DNA of 41,638 nt from Comamonadaceae bacterium UBA2334 (GCA_002344885.1 DDUQ01000008.1:1-41638); one strand, 5' to 3'. Counted from the first letter of the stretch, positions 32,921 through 41,638 are shown. Numbers and translations: made by a program. The notes: a model not told the origin generated them from the sequence alone.

Positions 32921-35900
32921 ATGGCACGTCAACACAAAACCTCCACACAAATAAGCGAGCCCAATGCGCCTTGCTTCAAGCGCCTGCCCACCGCAGTGGC
33001 CTGTACGCTGTTGGCAGCCGGTCTGAACGCAGCCTGGGCAGCACCTATCAGCCTGGCACAGGTGCCTGCCGGCAACGGCGGCAGGGAGCCCGCACCCAAC
33101 CTCATCATCTCGGTTGATGACTCCGGTTCCATGGGCTCCACCGGCATGGCAGCGTTACGCAACGCACTGACCAGCTCGTTCAGCACCACTGCCGTGCCCG
33201 ATGACAGCATCCGGCTGGGCTTCCAGGCCATGTGGCGCTGTCGGGGTTTTGGGTCATCATTGGTCAACAGCTACGGAGGAAGCTGCCCTGAAAACCGTGT
33301 GAGGCCTTTCAGCGGCACACACCGCACCGGTTTCAACAACTGGGTGAACAGCCTGACGGCCTACAGCAATACACCTTCCCACCTGATGGTGAAGAACGCC
33401 GGCGAGTTCATGAAAACCACCGGCATCTGGAACCCATATGCCCACAACCCCGGCACCACCGAAACGCCCCTGCTGGCATGCCGGAAGTCGTTTCACATCT
33501 TCATGACGGACGGCGAATGGAACTCTGAAAGCAGCTACGGCAACAACCCGGGCACGGCAGGCAATGCTGATGGCCTGACCCGGACACTGCCCGATGGCAC
33601 GGTATACGACCCCTACGGCACCACAGACACACAGACCCGCGTGTATCGCGACACCCACGGCGCGGGAACCGTCAACACGCTGGCGGATTTCGTTTTCGAT
33701 TATTGGTCCACCGATTTGCAGCCTGGCATTGCCAACCAGGTGCGCCCTATCATCAAGCAGGCGGGCCCTATCGATGTGGGCCCAACCGGGTCACCCTATG
33801 TGATCCAGGAATACTGGAACCCGCGCAATAACCCTGCCACGTGGCAAAGCCTGACCACCTACACCATCGGTTTTGGCAGTGGCGCGGCCTTGTCCAGCAC
33901 CACGGCGCCCCGCTGGGGTGGTACCACTGGCACCACCTGGTCGGGTGGTGATTACATCGGTCTGTTGACCGGTACTGTCGGCTGGGGCAACCCAATTTCA
34001 TCCAGTGATGCCAAGCGCAAAGAGTTGTGGCACATGGCCCTCAGTGGCCGTGGGCGGTACGTCTCGGCCAACAACGCCACAGAACTGTCCAATGCGTTCG
34101 CCGAAATCATCAACCAGGTGATTGCCGACAGTTCAGCACCCATGGCCAGCATTGCGGCCAACACTCAGGCCATCACGGCGGGCACCACTGTTTACGTGGC
34201 CGGCTACGATGCCGCCAAGTGGAGCGGCCATGTCCGCGCCTACGCACTGCAGTCCAATTACAACCTGAGCGGCACACCCACCTGGGATGCCGCTCAGGTA
34301 TTGGACAGCACTGCACCCAACAGCCGACTCATCTTCACCCACAACGGATCGGCAGGAACCAGCTTCGACTGGAGCAACCTGTCAACAGCGCAGCAAGACC
34401 TGATCAAAGGCAGCGACGCAGCCACTGTAGGGCAAGACCGACTCGCCTACATCAGAGGTGACCGTACCAAAGAACAGGCGGCCAGTGGCCCGCTGCGTGA
34501 CCGCAACAGCCGGTTGGGCGACATCGTCAACTCCAACATGTGGGTGCTCGGTAAGCCCAACATTGGCTACACCGGCAACAACTATGCAAGCTTCCGCTCC
34601 AACACGGCATCCCGACCCACCATGATCTACATCGGTGGGAACGACGGCATGCTGCACGCCTTCAATGCTTCCACAGGCGCAGAACAGTTTGCATACATAC
34701 CGCAAGGGGTCTACAGCAAGCTGAAAGCCTATACCGACCCAGCCTACACACACCAGTACACCGTTGACGGCCATCCGTTCACGGGTGACATCCACGACGG
34801 CTCCAACTGGAAGACCATGCTGGTCGGCTCACTGGCCGGTGGTGGCAAAGGTTATTTCGTGCTCGACGTGACGAACCCTGGATCACTCACCGGTGCAAGC
34901 GGCAGCAGTCTGGTCGTTCTGGACAAAACGGATGGCAGCGACCCCGACATCGGCCACATTTACGGTGAACCCACCCTGGACAACACCAACTCCGAACGCG
35001 TGGTACAGATCACCAAACTGAACAACAACCGCTGGGCCGTCCTGATGGGCAATGGCATCAACAGCACCAGCGAAAAGGCCGTGCTGCTGATCCAGTATCT
35101 GGACGGAGCGCGTGAACTGGTCAAAATCGAACTCGACGGCACTGGCGGCAATGGCAACGGGCTGTCCAACCCACAAGTCATCGACATCAACGGCGACGGC
35201 AAAGCTGATCTGGTGTACGCAGGTGACCACCAGGGCAACCTGTGGAAAGTCAACCTGTCCAGCACCACACCGAGCAACTGGGGCAGCTACTACAGCAGCA
35301 GTGGCACGCCGCTGCCGATGTTCGTGGCACGCGACGAGTCCAACGCCCGCCAACCCATCTCCACCGCGCCGCAGTGGGCAACACACCCGGTAAGGGGGCT
35401 GATGGTCGCGGTGGGCACAGGCCGCGAAATGACAGTGACGGACCGGCTGACCACCAGCACCCAATCGCTCTACGCCATCTGGGACGACAGCACCATCGCG
35501 CCCAATGGCAGCCCGATGGTGACGGGCGGCACGGCCATCACCAATGGTCGCAGCAGCCTGGTGGCGCAGACCCAAAGCAGCACTGTCACGATAGGAGGTC
35601 GGCAGTATTTCAAGACATCCGCCAACCCTGTGCCCTATACCGGCACCGGTGCCAAGCGTGGCTGGTACATGGACTGGCCCACTTCTGGCGAACGCAGCGT
35701 GAACAACGGTGGCATGCTGACCAACAAGCTGCTGTTCATGCGCAGCCGCATACCAGCTAACGGCAGCCAGGACTCGTCCAACACCGAGAGTTGCGAGCCC
35801 ACAGCCACCAGCGCACGCGAGTACCTAACCGTACTGGACATCGTGACCGGGCAACCACCGAGCAAGCCCATGTTCGACACCGATGGCGGAGGCTTCACGG

Positions 35901-36109
35901 GCACGGAAGAAACAGGTGTGAGCCGCTGGCACTCCGGTCGATCGGATCGCCTGATGATCAAAACAGGCAAACCTGGCGAGTGGATGTCGCTGAGTGGCCG
36001 TTTGGGTGGGCCTAGCGGCTCCGACCCACCCTGCACGGGTAACGATTGCAACATCAGGTTTGGCCCACCCATTCCTGTCACAGAATTCGGCTGGAGACAA
36101 CTGCAATGA
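32921..36109 (+). CDS. pilY1: PilY1 pilus tip adhesin
   Basis: A 1062-residue secreted adhesin and mechanosensor of the type IV pilus tip. After a signal peptide (ending about ALAAGLNAAWAAP) comes a von Willebrand A-like region with the MIDAS motif IISVDDSGSM near residues 62-72. The C-terminal half is the PilY1 beta-propeller, with the PilC signature YIGGNDGMLHAFNASTGAEQ and an EF-hand-like calcium loop DINGDGKADLVYAGD near residues 756-770. In Pseudomonas this loop controls pilus extension and retraction. The ATG at 32921 has GAGGAG upstream. It overlaps pilE at the 3' end (ATGA). Confidence 0.93.
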   Translation: MARQHKTSTQISEPNAPCFKRLPTAVACTLLAAGLNAAWAAPISLAQVPAGNGGREPAPNLIISVDDSGSMGSTGMAALRNALTSSFSTTAVPDDSIRLGFQAMWRCRGFGSSLVNSYGGSCPENRVRPFSGTHRTGFNNWVNSLTAYSNTPSHLMVKNAGEFMKTTGIWNPYAHNPGTTETPLLACRKSFHIFMTDGEWNSESSYGNNPGTAGNADGLTRTLPDGTVYDPYGTTDTQTRVYRDTHGAGTVNTLADFVFDYWSTDLQPGIANQVRPIIKQAGPIDVGPTGSPYVIQEYWNPRNNPATWQSLTTYTIGFGSGAALSSTTAPRWGGTTGTTWSGGDYIGLLTGTVGWGNPISSSDAKRKELWHMALSGRGRYVSANNATELSNAFAEIINQVIADSSAPMASIAANTQAITAGTTVYVAGYDAAKWSGHVRAYALQSNYNLSGTPTWDAAQVLDSTAPNSRLIFTHNGSAGTSFDWSNLSTAQQDLIKGSDAATVGQDRLAYIRGDRTKEQAASGPLRDRNSRLGDIVNSNMWVLGKPNIGYTGNNYASFRSNTASRPTMIYIGGNDGMLHAFNASTGAEQFAYIPQGVYSKLKAYTDPAYTHQYTVDGHPFTGDIHDGSNWKTMLVGSLAGGGKGYFVLDVTNPGSLTGASGSSLVVLDKTDGSDPDIGHIYGEPTLDNTNSERVVQITKLNNNRWAVLMGNGINSTSEKAVLLIQYLDGARELVKIELDGTGGNGNGLSNPQVIDINGDGKADLVYAGDHQGNLWKVNLSSTTPSNWGSYYSSSGTPLPMFVARDESNARQPISTAPQWATHPVRGLMVAVGTGREMTVTDRLTTSTQSLYAIWDDSTIAPNGSPMVTGGTAITNGRSSLVAQTQSSTVTIGGRQYFKTSANPVPYTGTGAKRGWYMDWPTSGERSVNNGGMLTNKLLFMRSRIPANGSQDSSNTESCEPTATSAREYLTVLDIVTGQPPSKPMFDTDGGGFTGTEETGVSRWHSGRSDRLMIKTGKPGEWMSLSGRLGGPSGSDPPCTGNDCNIRFGPPIPVTEFGWRQLQ

Positions 36110-36540
36110 GCATTTCACGCATACACAACCGCGAGCTTGTCGGCATCTCAAACAGACAAGCTGGTTTCACCCTGATCGAACTGATGATCACTGTTGCGGT
36201 GATCGGCATTCTGGCGGCCATTGCCTTGCCCAGCTACACCGCTTACACCGAACGTAGCCGTCGGGCTGATGGCAAAGCCGCGTTGCTGCGGGCGGCTCAG
36301 TGGCTCGAACGGGCCGCAACAGCAACCGGCACTTACCCAGCCGCCATGGGAGCAGGGCTCACCCCCTCCGAAGGCAACCACTACGACCTGGCCTATGTAC
36401 AGACAGGTGGTGGCACCGGCTTCACGCTGACGGCCACGCCAAGAGTTGCCGATGCCGGATGCGGCAACCTGACACTCAACCAGGCTGGTCTGCGAGGCGA
36501 AACCGGCACACTGACTGCCAACGACTGCTGGAACCGCTGA
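36106..36540 (+). CDS. pilE: Minor pilin PilE
   Basis: A 144-residue type IV pilin-like protein. The prepilin site follows G20 in RQAGFTLIELMITVAVIGIL, with Glu at mature position 5. The C-terminal part has a disulphide-type Cys pair (ADAGCGNL and ANDCWN). Its position after pilY1 is that of PilE in other pil operons; a major pilin is a less likely alternative because the gene is part of the minor pilin cluster. The ATG overlaps the pilY1 stop as ATGA. Confidence 0.87.
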   Translation: MSISRIHNRELVGISNRQAGFTLIELMITVAVIGILAAIALPSYTAYTERSRRADGKAALLRAAQWLERAATATGTYPAAMGAGLTPSEGNHYDLAYVQTGGGTGFTLTATPRVADAGCGNLTLNQAGLRGETGTLTANDCWNR

Positions 36541-36618
36541 TCCCCATTCAGCCCGCCCCGCCCTACACCCGCAGCCCCCACACCGCCCGCCCCTGCCCCA
36601 ACCTGCGACAATCGCAGG

Positions 36619-37248
36619 ATGTTTACCGGAATCATCACCGGCGTGGGGCGCATCGCCGCCCTGCGCGATCTGGGTTCAACCACCCAGCATGGCAAATGCC
36701 TGACCATCTCTGTGCCGCCTGGCTACCTGGCCGATGTCGGGCTCGGCGACAGCATCGCCCTCAACGGCGCGTGCATGACGGTCACGCACATCGACCTGGC
36801 GGCCAACACCTTTGACATCGCCATTTCTGCCGAGTCACTGGCCCGCACCAGCGGTCTGGCGGAAGTGGGCAGGCGCATCAACCTGGAAAAGGCGCTTCAG
36901 GCCCATGACCGTCTGGGTGGGCACATCGTGTCAGGCCATGTGGACGGCGTGGGCACGGTCAGCACGTTTGCCCAGGTGGGCGAAAGCTGGACGCTGGGCA
37001 TCCTGGCTCCGCTGGAGTTGGCACGCTTCATGGCCTACAAAGGCTCCATCACCGTCAACGGTGTCAGCCTGACGGTCAACACGGTAACGGATGGGCCCGA
37101 CGGGTGTGAGATCCGCATCAACCTCATTCCCCACACCGTTGAAAACACATCGCTGGGCGACCTGGCCGCTGGCCACGCCGTCAACCTGGAGGTGGACACG
37201 GTGGCGCGGTATGTGGAACGCATGCTCCAGCAGGAATCTGTCAAATAA
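36619..37248 (+). CDS. ribE: Riboflavin synthase
   Basis: A 209-residue riboflavin synthase alpha chain that dismutates two 6,7-dimethyl-8-ribityllumazines to riboflavin. Two lumazine-binding repeats are visible: MFTGIITGVGRI with SLNGACMTVTHI-like IALNGACMTVT, and HIVSGHVDGVGTV with ITVNGVSLTVNTV. Length is usual. The ATG at 36619 starts directly with MFTGI as in the family. ribBA and ribH lie downstream. No FMN riboswitch is visible upstream. Confidence 0.95.
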   Translation: MFTGIITGVGRIAALRDLGSTTQHGKCLTISVPPGYLADVGLGDSIALNGACMTVTHIDLAANTFDIAISAESLARTSGLAEVGRRINLEKALQAHDRLGGHIVSGHVDGVGTVSTFAQVGESWTLGILAPLELARFMAYKGSITVNGVSLTVNTVTDGPDGCEIRINLIPHTVENTSLGDLAAGHAVNLEVDTVARYVERMLQQESVK

Positions 37249-37252
37249 AACA

Positions 37253-37292
37253 GGCCCTACCGCTTGTTCATAAACGTTTTATTGCTATTTTT
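37253..37292 (+). repeat. AT-rich interspersed repeat before ribBA
   Basis: GGCCCTACCGCTTGTTCATA then AACGTTTTATTGCTATTTTT runs up to the ribBA ATG. It resembles the repeat at 23981-24025 (GGCATCTATCGCTTATAAAT, ...GCTATATTTTTAT) in order of blocks. It replaces any Shine-Dalgarno for ribBA. Confidence 0.5.
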
Positions 37293-38432
37293 ATGAGTAC
37301 AACCACTTCTGCAGGTGCGCCACTGCAACCGGTGCCCATTTCTCCGGTGGAAGACATCGTGGCCGACATGAAGGCTGGACGCATCGTGATCCTGGTCGAT
37401 GAAGAAGACCGCGAAAACGAAGGCGATCTGGTGCTGGCCGCCGACCATGTCACCGCAGAGGGCATCAACTTCATGGCCCGCTTCGGGCGTGGGCTGATTT
37501 GCCTCACGCTGACACGCGAGCGCTGCGAGCAGCTCAACCTGCCGCCCATGGTGGCGCGCAACGGGGACAAAAAAGGCACGGCCTTCACCGTGTCCATCGA
37601 AGCTGCCGAGGGCGTGACCACCGGCATCTCGGCGGCTGACCGGGCACGCACCGTGCAAGCTGCCGTGGCCCCAAAAGCCACAGCCGACGACCTGGTGCAG
37701 CCCGGCCACATCTTCCCGCTGCAGGCGGTGGACGGTGGTGTGCTCATGCGCGCCGGCCACACCGAAGCCGGTTGCGACCTGGCTGCGATGGCGGGCTGTT
37801 CGCCCGCGTCGGTGATCTGCGAAATCATGAAAGACGACGGCACCATGGCGCGGCTGCCCGACTTGCAACTGTTTGCCTCAGAACACGGCCTGAAGATCGG
37901 CACCATTGCCGATCTGATCGAGTACCGCAGCCGCACCGAGTCCATGATCGAAAAACTCGGCGCTCGGGCGCTGAACACCGCATTCGGCGAATTCACCGCC
38001 CATGCCTTCCGCGACCAGCCCAGCGGTGCCTTGCACCTGGCGCTGGTCAAGGGCAGCTGGACACCCGACACCGTGGTGCCCGTGCGTGTGCACGAGCCGC
38101 TGTCGGTGCTGGACGCGCTGGAGGTGGGCCGCTCCATGCATTCGTGGAGCCTCGAAGCCAGCCTGCGCCACATCCAGACCCATGGCACAGGCGTAGCCGT
38201 GCTGCTGAACTGCGGTGAAAGCGCCGAACAGTTGCTGTCCCAGTTCCAGGGCACCGCCCGCTCGGCCCAGGCACCCGAACGGGGCCGCATGGACCTGCGC
38301 ACCTACGGCGTGGGCGCACAGATTCTGCGCGCCTGCGGTGTCCAGCGGATGGCCCTGATGAGCCGCGCCCGGCGCATGCCCAGCATGACGGGCTATGGCC
38401 TCGAAGTCACCGGTTTTGTAGAAAAGGAATGA
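37293..38432 (+). CDS. ribBA: RibB with degenerate GTP cyclohydrolase II-like domain
   Basis: A 379-residue protein. Residues about 12-210 form 3,4-dihydroxy-2-butanone-4-phosphate synthase (RIVILVDEEDRENEGDLVLA, RAGHTEAGCDLAAM), which turns ribulose 5-phosphate into the four-carbon precursor of riboflavin. Residues about 215-379 have the GTP cyclohydrolase II fold signatures (GTGVAVLLN, DLRTYGVGAQILRACGV), but the three zinc-binding Cys of GCHII (normally in GEC-LTGD..RCDCG) are missing; the segment reads LSVLDALEVGRSMHSWSLEA. GCHII activity is therefore unlikely. The ATG at 37293 has no Shine-Dalgarno. Confidence 0.9.
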   Translation: MSTTTSAGAPLQPVPISPVEDIVADMKAGRIVILVDEEDRENEGDLVLAADHVTAEGINFMARFGRGLICLTLTRERCEQLNLPPMVARNGDKKGTAFTVSIEAAEGVTTGISAADRARTVQAAVAPKATADDLVQPGHIFPLQAVDGGVLMRAGHTEAGCDLAAMAGCSPASVICEIMKDDGTMARLPDLQLFASEHGLKIGTIADLIEYRSRTESMIEKLGARALNTAFGEFTAHAFRDQPSGALHLALVKGSWTPDTVVPVRVHEPLSVLDALEVGRSMHSWSLEASLRHIQTHGTGVAVLLNCGESAEQLLSQFQGTARSAQAPERGRMDLRTYGVGAQILRACGVQRMALMSRARRMPSMTGYGLEVTGFVEKE

Positions 38433-38435
38433 GCC

Positions 38436-38900
38436 ATGTTCGGTGCTGACAAAGGAACCACCTCTCCCCTGGACGGCAGCGGCCTGCGCATTGGCATCGT
38501 GCAGGCGCGTTTCAACGCCGCCATCACCGATGCCCTGGCCACCGCCGCCCTGGCTGAACTGCACCGCCTGGATGTACCGGCCGACCAGATCACACTCGTC
38601 AAGGTGCCCGGCGCACTCGAAGTGCCCGTTGCCCTGCAAGCCATGGCCGAATCGGACACTTACGACGCGCTCATTGCCCTGGGCTGCATCATCCGGGGTG
38701 AAACCTACCACTTCGAGCTGGTGGCCAATGAATCCGGCGCGGGCGTGACCCGCGTGTCGCTGGACTACCAGGTGCCCATTGCCAACGCCATCCTCACCAC
38801 CGAGAACCTGGAACAGGCCATTGCCCGGCAGACCGAAAAAGGCACCGACGCCGCCCAGGTGGCCGTTGAAATGGCCAACCTGCTGGAAGACCTGGGCTGA
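38436..38900 (+). CDS. ribH: 6,7-dimethyl-8-ribityllumazine synthase
   Basis: A 154-residue lumazine synthase that joins the RibB product with the ribitylamino-pyrimidine, just before riboflavin synthase. Motifs: GIVQARFNAAITD (about 16-28), KVPGALEVPVALQAM (about 60-75), IALGCIIRGETYHFELVAN (about 83-101) with the catalytic His in TYHFE. The ATG at 38436 is three bases after ribBA. nusB follows after 54 bp. Confidence 0.95.
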   Translation: MFGADKGTTSPLDGSGLRIGIVQARFNAAITDALATAALAELHRLDVPADQITLVKVPGALEVPVALQAMAESDTYDALIALGCIIRGETYHFELVANESGAGVTRVSLDYQVPIANAILTTENLEQAIARQTEKGTDAAQVAVEMANLLEDLG

Positions 38901-38954
38901 GTGCCTGCGACCTGCTGGCCCCAGCGGATCGACCTGACCGAAACAACCGACCTC

Positions 38955-39440
38955 ATGACCGAACCGAACACCCGCCCCAAGGCTCCCGCCCGCCCCAAAA
39001 AGGCGGCCGACAAGTCGGGCCGCACCCGCGCCCGCGAATTTGCGCTGCAAGCGCTGTACCAACACCTGGTTGGCCGTAACGAAGCGGGCGACATCGATGT
39101 CTTCACCCGTGACCTGAGCGGCTTCCACAAGTGCGACAGCGCCCACTACGACGCCCTGCTGCATGGCTGCATTGCACAGGGTTCTGAGCTCGACCAGGCC
39201 CTGCTCCCGCTGCTGGACCGTCCGATGGCCGAGGTCTCGCCCATCGAACACGGCGTGCTGTGGATCGGAGCCTACGAGCTGAAACATTGCCTCGACGTGC
39301 CGCTGCGCGTGGTGATCAACGAATGCATCGAACTGGCCAAGGCGTTTGGTGGCACCGACGGCCACAAGTACGTCAACGGCGTGCTGCACAAGCTGGGCCA
39401 GCAATGGCGCGCGGCCGAAGCGGCTGCACAGCGAGGCTGA
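38955..39440 (+). CDS. nusB: Transcription antitermination factor NusB
   Basis: A 161-residue NusB, which joins NusE (S10) on boxA RNA and prevents premature termination in rRNA operons. Family signatures: RTRAREFALQALYQHLV (about 22-40), PIEHGVLWIGAYELKH, VINECIELAKAFGGTDGHKYVNGVL. The N-terminal 20 residues are Lys/Pro/Ala-rich. The start is the ATG at 38955; a longer upstream frame (GTG 38901) overlaps nothing useful and has no family match. ribH-nusB linkage is widespread. Confidence 0.94.
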   Translation: MTEPNTRPKAPARPKKAADKSGRTRAREFALQALYQHLVGRNEAGDIDVFTRDLSGFHKCDSAHYDALLHGCIAQGSELDQALLPLLDRPMAEVSPIEHGVLWIGAYELKHCLDVPLRVVINECIELAKAFGGTDGHKYVNGVLHKLGQQWRAAEAAAQRG

Positions 39441-39449
39441 CCGCACTGC

Positions 39450-40649
39450 ATGAGGATCGCCCAACGCGCGCAGCGCATCGAACCGTTCTACGTGATGGAA
39501 GTGGCCAAGGCAGCTGGCAAGCTGGCTGCCGAGGTGGCCGGCTCGGCCTCCCCGATGATCTTCCTGAACATTGGGGAACCGGACTTCACCGCCCCCCCAC
39601 TGGTGCAGGAAGCGGCCGAACGCGCCATCCGCACCGGCCGCTCGCAGTACACCCAGGCCACCGGCCTGCCCGCGCTGCGCGAAGCCATCAGTGGCTGGTA
39701 CGCCAGCCGGTTCGGGTTGCACGTGGCACCCGAACGCATCGTGCTGACCGCCGGTGCATCGGCCGCGTTGCAGCTGGCCTGCCTGGCCCTGATCGAAGCC
39801 GGGGACGAGGTGCTGATGCCCGACCCCAGCTACCCCTGCAACCGCCAGTTTGTCAGTGCTGCCGATGGCACGGCGGTGCTGCTGCCGACCACGGCCGAGC
39901 AGCGCTTCCAGCTCGGCGCTGACCAGGTGGCTGCGGCCTGGGGCCCTCGCACACGCGGGGTGCTGCTGGCCTCACCCTCCAACCCGACGGGCACGTCCAT
40001 CCACCCCGACGAGTTGCGCCGCATTGCACAGGTGGTGGCGGCCCGTGGCGGCATCACGCTGATCGACGAAATCTACCTGGGCCTCAGCCACGACGACACC
40101 TTCGGGCACAGCGCGCTGGGCTTGGGCGACCACATCATCAGCATCAACAGCTTTTCCAAATACTTCAACATGACGGGCTGGCGGCTGGGCTGGCTCGTGG
40201 TGCCGACCGACCTGGTGCCTGCCGTCGAGCGGCTGGCGCAGAACCTGTACATCTGCCCCAGCACCATCAGCCAGCACGCGGCGCTGGCCTGCTTCGAGCC
40301 CGACAGCCTGGCCGAGTACGAGCGCCGCCGCGCCGAGTTCAAGGCCCGCCGCGACTATTTCCTGCCCGAACTCGACCGGTTGGGCCTGACCGTGCCAGTC
40401 AAGCCAGACGGTGCCTTCTACGCCTGGGCCGACTGCACCGAGGCCTGCAAGGCCTGGGGCATCGACGCGCACCACCCGGCCCATGGCAGCTGGGACTTAG
40501 CCTTCGAACTGATGAAGCGTGCCCACCTAGCCATCACACCGGGACGGGACTTCGGCACCGCCGACCCGCAACGCTATGTGCGCTTTTCCACGGCCAACAG
40601 CATGGCCCAGTTGCAGGAAGCCATTCACCGCTTGGACAAGGCGCTGTGA
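39450..40649 (+). CDS. PLP-dependent class I/II aminotransferase
   Basis: A 399-residue fold-type I aminotransferase of the AspC/AlaT group. The PLP-lysine is K237 in NSFSKYFNMTGWRLGW; other signatures are LNIGEPDFTAPP, YTQATGLPALREAI, SPSNPTGT, LIDEIYLGLSH and VRFSTANSMAQL. The substrate cannot be set from sequence; aspartate, alanine or aromatic amino acids are candidates. The ATG at 39450 is nine bases after nusB. Confidence 0.88.
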   Translation: MRIAQRAQRIEPFYVMEVAKAAGKLAAEVAGSASPMIFLNIGEPDFTAPPLVQEAAERAIRTGRSQYTQATGLPALREAISGWYASRFGLHVAPERIVLTAGASAALQLACLALIEAGDEVLMPDPSYPCNRQFVSAADGTAVLLPTTAEQRFQLGADQVAAAWGPRTRGVLLASPSNPTGTSIHPDELRRIAQVVAARGGITLIDEIYLGLSHDDTFGHSALGLGDHIISINSFSKYFNMTGWRLGWLVVPTDLVPAVERLAQNLYICPSTISQHAALACFEPDSLAEYERRRAEFKARRDYFLPELDRLGLTVPVKPDGAFYAWADCTEACKAWGIDAHHPAHGSWDLAFELMKRAHLAITPGRDFGTADPQRYVRFSTANSMAQLQEAIHRLDKAL

Positions 40650-40704
40650 CATCCGACGGGATGTCTGCCCATAAGATTTCAAGATTTTTTCGACTCCACC
40701 GCTT

Positions 40705-41181
40705 ATGTATCAACCGCTGACAGCTTCTGTTTTTGAGTGGCCCACGCGCGTCTACTGGGAAGACACCGATGCCGGTGGCATCGTGTTCTATGCCAACTAC
40801 CTGAAGTTTTTCGAGCGTGCCCGCACCGAATGGCTGCGCAGCCTCGGCCTGGGCCAGCAAACCCTGCGCGACGCCACGGGCGGCATGTTTGTGGTGACAG
40901 ACGTGCAACTCAAATACCACCGCCCCGCCCGCCTCGATGACCTGCTGTGCGTCACCGCACAGGTGACCGAGTGGGGGCGTGCCAGCCTGCTGTTGCAGCA
41001 ACAGGCCTGGCTGCCCACCCGAGAGGGAACTTCTGACGGGCAAGTAAACTCAGTCGGCCGCCACCTGCTGTGCGAAGGCACCGTGCGCATCGGCTGGGTC
41101 GATGCCACCCGCATGCGCCCTGCCCGCCTGCCCGCCACCGTGCTGAACGCACTGGGTACACCCCTTGCTTCTTTGTCCTGA
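40705..41181 (+). CDS. ybgC: YbgC acyl-CoA thioesterase, Tol-Pal linked
   Basis: A 158-residue hotdog-fold thioesterase. The catalytic aspartate is D22 in WEDTDAGGIVFYANYLKFFERA, the YbgC signature. It hydrolyses short- or medium-chain acyl-CoA or acyl-ACP and is the usual first gene of the tol-pal cluster; its exact role there is unsettled. A C-terminal insert (ARREGTSDGQVNSVG-like, about 110-122) is slightly longer than in E. coli. The ATG at 40705 fits. tolQ begins 12 bp downstream. Confidence 0.93.
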   Translation: MYQPLTASVFEWPTRVYWEDTDAGGIVFYANYLKFFERARTEWLRSLGLGQQTLRDATGGMFVVTDVQLKYHRPARLDDLLCVTAQVTEWGRASLLLQQQAWLPTREGTSDGQVNSVGRHLLCEGTVRIGWVDATRMRPARLPATVLNALGTPLASLS

Positions 41182-41192
41182 CCACGCCTGAC

Positions 41193-41638
41193 ATGACCAA
41201 CAACCTTTCCATCGTTCAATTGCTGTTGCACGCCAGCTGGGTCGTCCAGGCTGTGGTGCTGTTGCTGGTGCTGGGTTCAGTGGCCAGTTGGGCCGCCATT
41301 TTTCGCAAGATGTTTGCCTTGAAAAAGGTGGTGCGGCTCAACGACGAATTCGAGCGCAACTTCTGGTCCGGCACCAGCCTGAACGACCTGTACGCCGCCG
41401 CCAACCAGAATGCCCGCACCGGTGGCCCGATGGAGCGCATTTTTGCCAACGGCATGCGCGAGTATCAGAAGCTGCGCGAGCGCCGCATCACCGACCCCGG
41501 CGCCCTGCTCGACGGTGCCCGCCGCGCCATGCGAGCGAGCTTTCAGCGCGAGCTCGACACCATCGAAAGCAACCTGGCGTTCCTGGCATCGGTCGGCTCC
41601 GTCTCGCCTTACGTGGGCCTGTTCGGCACCGTGTGGGG
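41193..41638 (+). CDS. tolQ: TolQ, inner-membrane motor protein (truncated by window)
   Basis: The first 148 codons of TolQ, cut off at the window end. TolQ with TolR uses the proton-motive force to drive TolA for outer-membrane constriction at division. The N-terminus (MTNNLSIVQLLLHASWVVQ) and first membrane helix (VVLLLVLGSVASWAAIF) are visible, followed by the cytoplasmic loop. The last residues, NLAFLASVGSVSPYVGLFGT then VWG, are the MotA/TolQ/ExbB signature that begins the second helix. The ATG at 41193 lies just after ybgC. Confidence 0.93.
   Translation, partial: MTNNLSIVQLLLHASWVVQAVVLLLVLGSVASWAAIFRKMFALKKVVRLNDEFERNFWSGTSLNDLYAAANQNARTGGPMERIFANGMREYQKLRERRITDPGALLDGARRAMRASFQRELDTIESNLAFLASVGSVSPYVGLFGTVW

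Noticed and set aside
36541..36618. FMN riboswitch before ribE
   Set aside because: The gap is only 78 bp and lacks the conserved RFN blocks.
37878..39722. 614-codon open frame on the minus strand
   Set aside because: Antisense to ribBA, ribH, nusB and part of the aminotransferase gene, all clearly real; its translation is low-complexity Gly/His/Gln-rich.

Overview
The window looks like the chromosome of a GC-rich betaproteobacterium of the order Burkholderiales, most probably family Comamonadaceae. The basis is the protein style (AccA, GlyA, RibBA), the order glyA-nrdR-minor pilins-ribE-ribBA-ribH-nusB-aminotransferase-ybgC-tolQ, and short AT-rich interspersed repeats of the kind seen in that family. 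I could not run any search, so family names come from motif recognition.

Layout. 1-3.5 kb: hpnC-hpnD-hpnE, which make squalene from farnesyl diphosphate. 3.5-6.3 kb (minus): a PhnD-PAS-GGDEF-EAL signalling protein. 6.54-14.55 kb: an integrated mobile element of about 8.0 kb, bounded by 15-bp direct repeats and sitting in the 3' end of a tRNA-Ser(GCU) gene. 14.6-18.7 kb (minus): tilS, accA, an AlkA-like glycosylase and cysS. 18.9-24.0 kb (plus): a TPR protein and a YkuD (Csd6-like) enzyme sharing one C-terminal domain, two cyclophilins and lpxH. 24.0-26.7 kb (minus): a DUF349 protein. 27.0-29.5 kb: a membrane-anchored lytic transglycosylase, then a ZTP riboswitch and glyA. 29.6-36.5 kb: nrdR and a type IV pilus minor-pilin operon (fimT-pilV-pilW-pilX-pilY1-pilE) behind a sigma-54-type promoter. 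36.6-41.6 kb: ribE-ribBA-ribH-nusB, an aminotransferase, ybgC and the start of tolQ.

The mobile element is the accessory part. On the minus strand it carries, in order of transcription, a tyrosine integrase, then a compact operon: AlpA-like regulator, small membrane protein, DUF3987-type primase/helicase, TubC_N/zinc-ribbon protein, M41-like HEAGH peptidase without an AAA domain, DUF5681 protein, and one to three small proteins ending at a strong terminator. A secreted cadherin-like protein sits on the plus strand at the far end. There are no capsid, relaxase or transposase genes, so it resembles a P4-like satellite or a minimal integrative replicon.

The most striking signal is inside the 3' end of the primase gene: twelve TGCGAA nonamers arranged as four 30-bp triplets with exact mirror spacing (35-23-35 bp) about position 9942. 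The triplets are read in different codon phases, so the constraint appears to be on the DNA; a replication origin or binding site is the simplest reading. The element also separates the tRNA gene from its apparent ancestral terminator and supplies a replacement.
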